Assembly: GCA_035547055.1 (NCBI GenBank)
Contig: DASZVN010000006.1
Location: forward strand, 1-9,153
DNA length: 9,153 nucleotides
Direction of reading: 5' to 3'
Source of the DNA: DASZVN01 sp035547055
GTDB taxonomy: Bacteria > Pseudomonadota > Alphaproteobacteria > Rhizobiales > Methylopilaceae
Shown piece by piece: positions 6,155 to 9,153 of this stretch. Under the pieces are notes generated by a model, which saw nothing but the letters and a program-made list of their open reading frames with translations, ran no database searches and had not been told where the DNA came from. Every line of letters starts with the position of its first letter. The stretch's first letter is position 1. The position numbers and the translations under genes were made by a program.

Positions 6155-7060
6155 CTATCCCAGCTCCGGCCCGGCGATCGCGACGTAGCGCGCGGGATCG
6201 GCGAAGGCGCCGCTCGCGCCCAGGACCATCCGGGTCAACGGCCGCTCGGCGGCGAAGCCCTGCGCGGCCAGCCAGCCGCCGAGCCCATCGTGGCGGTCGA
6301 CGAGGTCGATCGCGAGCGCTCCCGGCACCGCACCGACGGCATGCGCAAGCAGTGCCCGCGCGGTGGCTTCGTCCCCGGCCACGAGCGGGCCGAGCTGGCG
6401 CATGACGCGGCCGTCGCGTCCGAGAAGGAAACCGGCAAGCCGCCCTGCCCGCTCGGCCACCAGCGCGCCCTTGGGCAGGCGCAGCGCGAGACGACGCAGC
6501 AGCGCCTCGCGCTGCCCGCCGAACCCCTCCTGGTCGAGCGCGGCAAGCGCCGGCCAGTCGTCGTCGCGGAGCGGGCGGATGATGATACCGGCGTCGCCAT
6601 CGGCGGCTTCCGGATCGCCTCGCTGCGCGCGCAATGACGCGGCCGGGCGCACCAGCCGCGTGACGCCCCAGGCATCGCGGAATCCGAGGCCGAGATAGAC
6701 CGCCCGGCCGGCCGGGGTGGCGTCGAGCAGCGGCACCAGCCCCTGTCCCGTCAGCGTCGCCACCGCCTCGGCGAGCAGCCAGCGGGCGAGGCCGCGGCGG
6801 CGCCAGGCGGCCGTCACCAAGACCATGCTGATCCAGCCGAAGCCGCCGCCATGGGGCAGCGTCGCGGCGGTCGCGACGATCCGGCCGCCGGCATCGCTCA
6901 GCGCCGTCGCCGCGCCGAAATCGACGAAGATCCGCCAGTCGGCCGCGACCTGGTTCCAGCCGGCCTCCTCGGCCAGCGCCTCGGCCTGCGGGATGTCCGC
7001 CGCGACGAGGGGGCGCGCGGCGATGCCGGCGGGCAGTCCCCGCGCCTCAGAAATGGCCAT
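6155..7060 (-). CDS. Two-domain GNAT-family N-acetyltransferase
   Basis: A 301-residue protein, long enough for two GNAT-like folds. The first (about residues 14-137) has a good acetyl-CoA pyrophosphate-binding stretch, RRRGLA (87-92) after ISMVLVTAAW, and ends in YLGLGFRD. The second (about 158-298) begins with IIIRPLRDDDW and ends FADPARYVAIAGPELG, resembling the C-terminal half (Acetyltransf_18 type) of YitH-like two-domain GNATs. Residues 140-152 (ASLRAQRGDPEAA) between the domains are the translation of a half REP element. The acceptor is unknown. The ATG at 7060 overlaps the epimerase-like gene by 14 bases, implying coupled translation and shared control. Confidence 0.88.
   Translation of the reverse strand: MAISEARGLPAGIAARPLVAADIPQAEALAEEAGWNQVAADWRIFVDFGAATALSDAGGRIVATAATLPHGGGFGWISMVLVTAAWRRRGLARWLLAEAVATLTGQGLVPLLDATPAGRAVYLGLGFRDAWGVTRLVRPAASLRAQRGDPEAADGDAGIIIRPLRDDDWPALAALDQEGFGGQREALLRRLALRLPKGALVAERAGRLAGFLLGRDGRVMRQLGPLVAGDEATARALLAHAVGAVPGALAIDLVDRHDGLGGWLAAQGFAAERPLTRMVLGASGAFADPARYVAIAGPELG
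6610..6639. repeat. Half copy of the REP-like element within the GNAT coding sequence
   Basis: This 30-base stretch matches the right arm of the palindrome at 3025-3054 at 26 of 30 positions, ending in the same GCAATGACG. No matching left arm is nearby. It lies in frame in the GNAT gene and encodes most of the linker between the two domains (SLRAQRGDP). The likely reading is an old insertion of a mobile palindromic element that kept the frame open. Confidence 0.7.
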
Positions 7061-8087
7061 CGCGGGATTCGTAGTGGGTGGGCTTGCCGAGGCTGGCCTG
7101 CCCGCGGCCGACCCAGTCGGCGACCCAGTCGATCATGCGGCCGAGCGGCACCCGGGGATAGCCGAACAGGCGCTGCGCCTCGGTGCAATCGACCGCCCAG
7201 CCGGTCGCGGCCTCGGTGCCGGTGAAGCGTGGCGCCTTGCCGAGCCGCTCGCCGAGCCGGATCGCGAGCGCGCGGACGCTTGCGATCTCCGGGCCGCTGA
7301 CGTTGAGCGGGCTCGTCGGCGCGGTGGCATGGCCGAAGGCGCGCAGCACCTGCTCGTTGGCGTCGCCCTGCCAGATGACGTTGACGTGGCCGGCGGTGAG
7401 GTCGATCTCCGCGCCGGTGGCGATCTTCTCGGCGATGTCGTGGAGCACGCCGTAGCGCATGTCGATCGCGTAGTTCAGCCGGATGATGCGGCCCCGGGTG
7501 CCGTATTTCCGCGAGAAATACTCGAACATCCGCTCCCGGCCGACGCAGGAATTGGCATAGGTGCCGACCGGATCGGGGGCCACCTCCTCGCCGGCGCCGC
7601 CCTCGGCGATCCGCACGAACGGATAGACGTTGCCGGTCGAGAACGCGACGATCGTGGAGTCGCGAAAGACCTCGGCCACGGTCGCCGGCACCAGCACGTT
7701 CATCGCCCAGGTCAGCTCCTCCTGCCCGGTCGAGCCGAACTTGCGGCCGGCCATGAAGACGATGTTCGGCACTCGCGGCAGCGCCGCGACCGCGTCGCGG
7801 TCGAGAAGGTCGGCGGCGATGCACTCGACGCCCCAGCCTTCGAGCTTCTCCCGCAGTCCCGCCTCGCTGAAGCGCGCCACCCCGATCACCCGGCGCCTGG
7901 GGTGGGCGCGCTTGGCGAGACGGGCCAGGGTCGGGCCCATCTTGCCGCCGACGCCGAGGATCATGAGGTCGCCCGGGACGGCACCGAACGCGGCGACGAG
8001 CGCCGGCGACGGCGTCGTCATCACCTCTTCGAGGTGCTCGGCATCGCGAAAGCTGGCCGGCAGCGCCGGCTCCGAAATGGCCGTCAA
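7047..8087 (-). CDS. Extended-SDR / NAD-dependent epimerase-dehydratase-like protein with an altered catalytic motif
   Basis: A 346-residue Rossmann protein. The dinucleotide motif GVGGKMG is at residues 45-51 after a short N-terminal helical region (FRDAEHLEEV). Further family signs are AADLLDRD (strand 3 acidic loop), FSTGNVYPF (149-157, holding the usual catalytic Ser/Thr), and YANSCVGRERM, where Tyr177 takes the place of the catalytic Tyr. The Lys expected four residues later is Cys181. Downstream IIRLNYAIDMRYG matches the R-L-x-N-x-Y/G region. Family members epimerise, dehydrate or reduce sugar derivatives; this one may be altered in chemistry. The TTG at 8087 is chosen because GGAG lies eight bases upstream and the N-terminal helix is kept; an ATG at 8021 (324 residues) has a badly spaced site. 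It overlaps the GNAT gene by 14 bases. Operator-like site O3 lies 66 bases upstream. Confidence 0.85.
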   Translation of the reverse strand: MTAISEPALPASFRDAEHLEEVMTTPSPALVAAFGAVPGDLMILGVGGKMGPTLARLAKRAHPRRRVIGVARFSEAGLREKLEGWGVECIAADLLDRDAVAALPRVPNIVFMAGRKFGSTGQEELTWAMNVLVPATVAEVFRDSTIVAFSTGNVYPFVRIAEGGAGEEVAPDPVGTYANSCVGRERMFEYFSRKYGTRGRIIRLNYAIDMRYGVLHDIAEKIATGAEIDLTAGHVNVIWQGDANEQVLRAFGHATAPTSPLNVSGPEIASVRALAIRLGERLGKAPRFTGTEAATGWAVDCTEAQRLFGYPRVPLGRMIDWVADWVGRGQASLGKPTHYESRDGHF

Positions 8088-8099
8088 GAATGGAGCTCC
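8085..8099 (-). promoter_or_regulatory. Ribosome-binding site and TTG start of the epimerase-like gene
   Basis: On the minus strand GGAG (8099-8096) is followed after eight bases by TTG (8087-8085). This is the best-spaced Shine-Dalgarno in the reading frame. The only nearby in-frame ATG downstream (8021) has GAGG just two bases away, too close to work well. Confidence 0.6.
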
Positions 8100-8153
8100 G
8101 TGGCAAGGCGGCCGTCGGCCCGGCACCGTTTGCGCGACCGATCGCATGTCGCA

Positions 8154-8171
8154 AGTAACCGGCTGGATACT
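8154..8171. promoter_or_regulatory. Operator-like palindrome O3, upstream of the epimerase-like/GNAT operon
   Basis: AGTAACCGGCTGGATACT matches O1 at 15 of 18 positions and keeps 14 of 18 positions symmetric. It lies 66 bases upstream of the epimerase-like TTG and overlaps the predicted -10 there. It is also 139 bases upstream of the divergent GST-like gene, which it might affect. The same TetR protein is the likely binder. Confidence 0.62.
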
Positions 8172-8195
8172 AACGACGGCCCTCACCGCCAGCAA
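8167..8195 (-). promoter_or_regulatory. Candidate promoter for the epimerase-like/GNAT operon
   Basis: On the minus strand TTGCTG (8195-8190) is followed after 17 bases by TAGTAT (8172-8167), four of six matches to TATAAT. Five of the six -10 bases belong to O3, so repressor binding would cover the -10 and the start point. The -35 match is moderate. The leader would be roughly 70 bases. Confidence 0.4.
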
Positions 8196-8310
8196 GCGCG
8201 TGGCAGCCGTCTTCAGCCACAGCCGGCTGCTCGGCGGATTGTGAGCGGCCGGCCGGTTGGCGCGCGACGCCGCGTCCGCGATGATGCGCCGCCCGCCCCG
8301 AGGAGCCCAC

Positions 8311-8937
8311 ATGCAAACCAAGCCCGCCCAGCCGATCCGCGTCTACAACAGCCCGTTCTCGGGCCACTGCCACCGCGTCCGCCTGCTGCTGTCATTGCTC
8401 GACCTGCCGCACGAGGTGATCGACGTCGATCTTCGCGGCGGCGAGAACAAGCAGCCCGCGTTCCTCGCCAGGAACCCGCTCGGCCAGGTCCCGGTGATCG
8501 AGGATGGCGACGTCACGATCTACGATTCCAACGCCATCCTGATCTATCTCGCGCTCAGCTACGACGACGGCACCTGGATGCCGCGCCAGCCGGTCGCGGC
8601 GGCGACGGTGCAGCGCTGGCTCGGCCTCGCGGCGGGACCGATCTACTACGGCCCGAACCTCGCCCGGCTGGCGGCGCTGTTCAAGGCGCCGGTCGACCAT
8701 GCCCAGGCCCAGGCGGTGGCGACGCGGCTGCTCGACGCCATGGAGCGCGAGCTGACGGGCAAGGATTTCGCCCTGGGGTCGCGGCCCAGCCTCGCCGACG
8801 TTGCCGCCTACGCCTATGTCGCCCGTGCCCCCGAGGGGGGCGTCGCGCTGGAGCCCTACCACAATGTCCGTGGCTGGCTCGCCCGCGTCGAGGCGCTGCC
8901 GCGCTTCGTGCCGATGATGGCCGTGGGCGGACGCTGA
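8311..8937 (+). CDS. Glutathione S-transferase family protein
   Basis: A 208-residue cytosolic protein of standard GST length. The N-terminal thioredoxin-like domain has VYNSPFSGHCHRVRLLLSLL (11-30), with Ser14/Ser17 near the position that activates glutathione. NPLGQVPVIEDGDVTIYDSN (55-74) contains the cis-Pro (61) and the glutathione-binding Asp-Ser (72-73, in place of the common Glu-Ser). The helical C-terminal domain carries the folding box SLAD (160-163) in RPSLADVAAYAYV. It probably conjugates glutathione to an electrophile or handles oxidised compounds; no substrate can be read. The ATG at 8311 follows AGGAG by five bases; the longer in-frame start at 8257 adds residues outside the fold. 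It is divergent from the epimerase-like gene, with 223 bases between them, and may be unrelated to the catabolic cluster. Confidence 0.93.
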   Translation: MQTKPAQPIRVYNSPFSGHCHRVRLLLSLLDLPHEVIDVDLRGGENKQPAFLARNPLGQVPVIEDGDVTIYDSNAILIYLALSYDDGTWMPRQPVAAATVQRWLGLAAGPIYYGPNLARLAALFKAPVDHAQAQAVATRLLDAMERELTGKDFALGSRPSLADVAAYAYVARAPEGGVALEPYHNVRGWLARVEALPRFVPMMAVGGR

Positions 8938-8938
8938 G

Positions 8939-8975
8939 GCTCCGGGGCGGCGACGCGCGCCCGTCCCGGAGCTTT
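8939..8975 (+). terminator. Probable rho-independent terminator of the GST-like gene
   Basis: GCTCCGGG (8939-8946) pairs perfectly with CCCGGAGC (8965-8972), followed by TTT. The loop is long (18 bases) but can pair further through its G- and C-rich ends. It begins immediately after the GST stop codon, between two convergent genes. On the minus strand the stem lacks a T-run, so it serves the GST gene better than the porin. Confidence 0.6.
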
Positions 8976-8993
8976 GTCGCAGGCCGGGAGGTT

Positions 8994-9153
8994 TTAGAAG
9001 CGGCGTTCGACTCTTGCGATGGAGCCCCAGACGGCGGTGTGGGTGGCGGGGGGAATGACGCCGGCGGCGTGGTGGAGGAGGGCCTCGTTGAAGACCTCGA
9101 GGCCGAGGTCGAGGTCGGGGACGGGCGACCAGACGAGGTTGCCGGCGACGGTG
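8994..9153 (-). CDS. C-terminal end of an outer-membrane porin (Porin_2/Omp2 type), cut by the right edge
   Basis: The last 52 codons of a minus-strand gene entering from the right; the TAA stop is at 8996-8994. The visible part starts TVAGNLVWSPVPDLDLGLEV and ends WGSIARVERRF. The N-L-x-W-S-P-V-x-D-L-D-L-G-x-E-V pattern closely resembles the penultimate strands of Hyphomicrobiales porins, where a strand with W-S-P-V precedes an I/L-G-x-E-V strand. The final strand ends in Phe with alternating aromatic/polar residues, the sorting signal for the BAM complex. The protein would form a general diffusion pore in the outer membrane. It is convergent with the GST-like gene and has no evident tie to the catabolic cluster. 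Confidence 0.75.
   Translation of the reverse strand, partial: TVAGNLVWSPVPDLDLGLEVFNEALLHHAAGVIPPATHTAVWGSIARVERRF

Noticed and set aside
8088..8310. Longer forms of the epimerase-like gene (to 8321) and of the GST-like gene (from 8257) overlapping in the divergent region.
   Set aside because: The added N-termini do not resemble either family, good ribosome-binding sites favour the shorter forms, and the O3 site lies there.
1..9153. CRISPR arrays, tRNA or rRNA genes, insertion sequences, toxin-antitoxin pairs and phage genes.
   Set aside because: I looked on both strands and saw no regularly spaced direct repeats, tRNA-like cloverleaf, transposase motifs or phage proteins. The repeats present are palindromic intergenic elements.

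Overview
The window reads as a chromosomal segment of a high-GC alphaproteobacterium, most likely of the order Hyphomicrobiales (Rhizobiales). Supporting signs are strong G/C bias at third codon positions, intergenic palindromic repeats of types common in that order, and the 3' end of a porin resembling the Omp2/Porin_2 type at the right edge. There are eight complete protein genes, one partial gene at the right edge and one doubtful partial gene at the left edge. I see no rRNA, tRNA, CRISPR array or insertion sequence, and no gene-free stretch reaches 300 bases.

Layout. Bases 1-247 hold palindromic repeats and perhaps the first codons of a gene leaving on the minus strand. Bases 248-4128 are a minus-strand operon in the order DapA-like aldolase, ABC permease, ABC ATPase, Gfo/Idh/MocA oxidoreductase. 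The aldolase and permease are separated by an 89-base REP-like palindrome; the last three genes are tightly packed (4-base overlap, then a 5-base gap). Upstream are a two-hairpin repeat (4211-4281) and a minus-strand TetR-family regulator (4292-4954). A divergent NMT1/THI5-like periplasmic binding protein follows (5074-6081, plus strand); it probably feeds the permease/ATPase pair. After a short REP-like hairpin comes a second minus-strand operon, an atypical extended-SDR (epimerase-like) protein followed by a two-domain GNAT acetyltransferase (8087-6155). Last are a plus-strand glutathione S-transferase-like gene, a terminator hairpin and the convergent porin end.

How the genes may work together. 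The uptake system, the DapA-like aldolase, the Gfo/Idh/MocA oxidoreductase and the epimerase-like protein look like one import-and-catabolism unit for an unidentified small molecule, perhaps a sugar acid or keto-acid derivative (inference). The best evidence for a unit is regulatory. An 18-base palindrome of the form GTAAC-N6/7-GGTTA or close to it occurs just upstream of the aldolase gene, in the tetR/binding-protein divergent region, and upstream of the epimerase-like gene. Each copy lies at or just downstream of a plausible -10 element. I read these as operators of the local TetR protein, so that one repressor would control three or four transcripts.

The repeats are a second theme. At least four kinds of palindromic element occur. 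Two copies of one kind show a matched base change in both arms, and a half-copy of the same kind is translated as the linker between the two GNAT domains.
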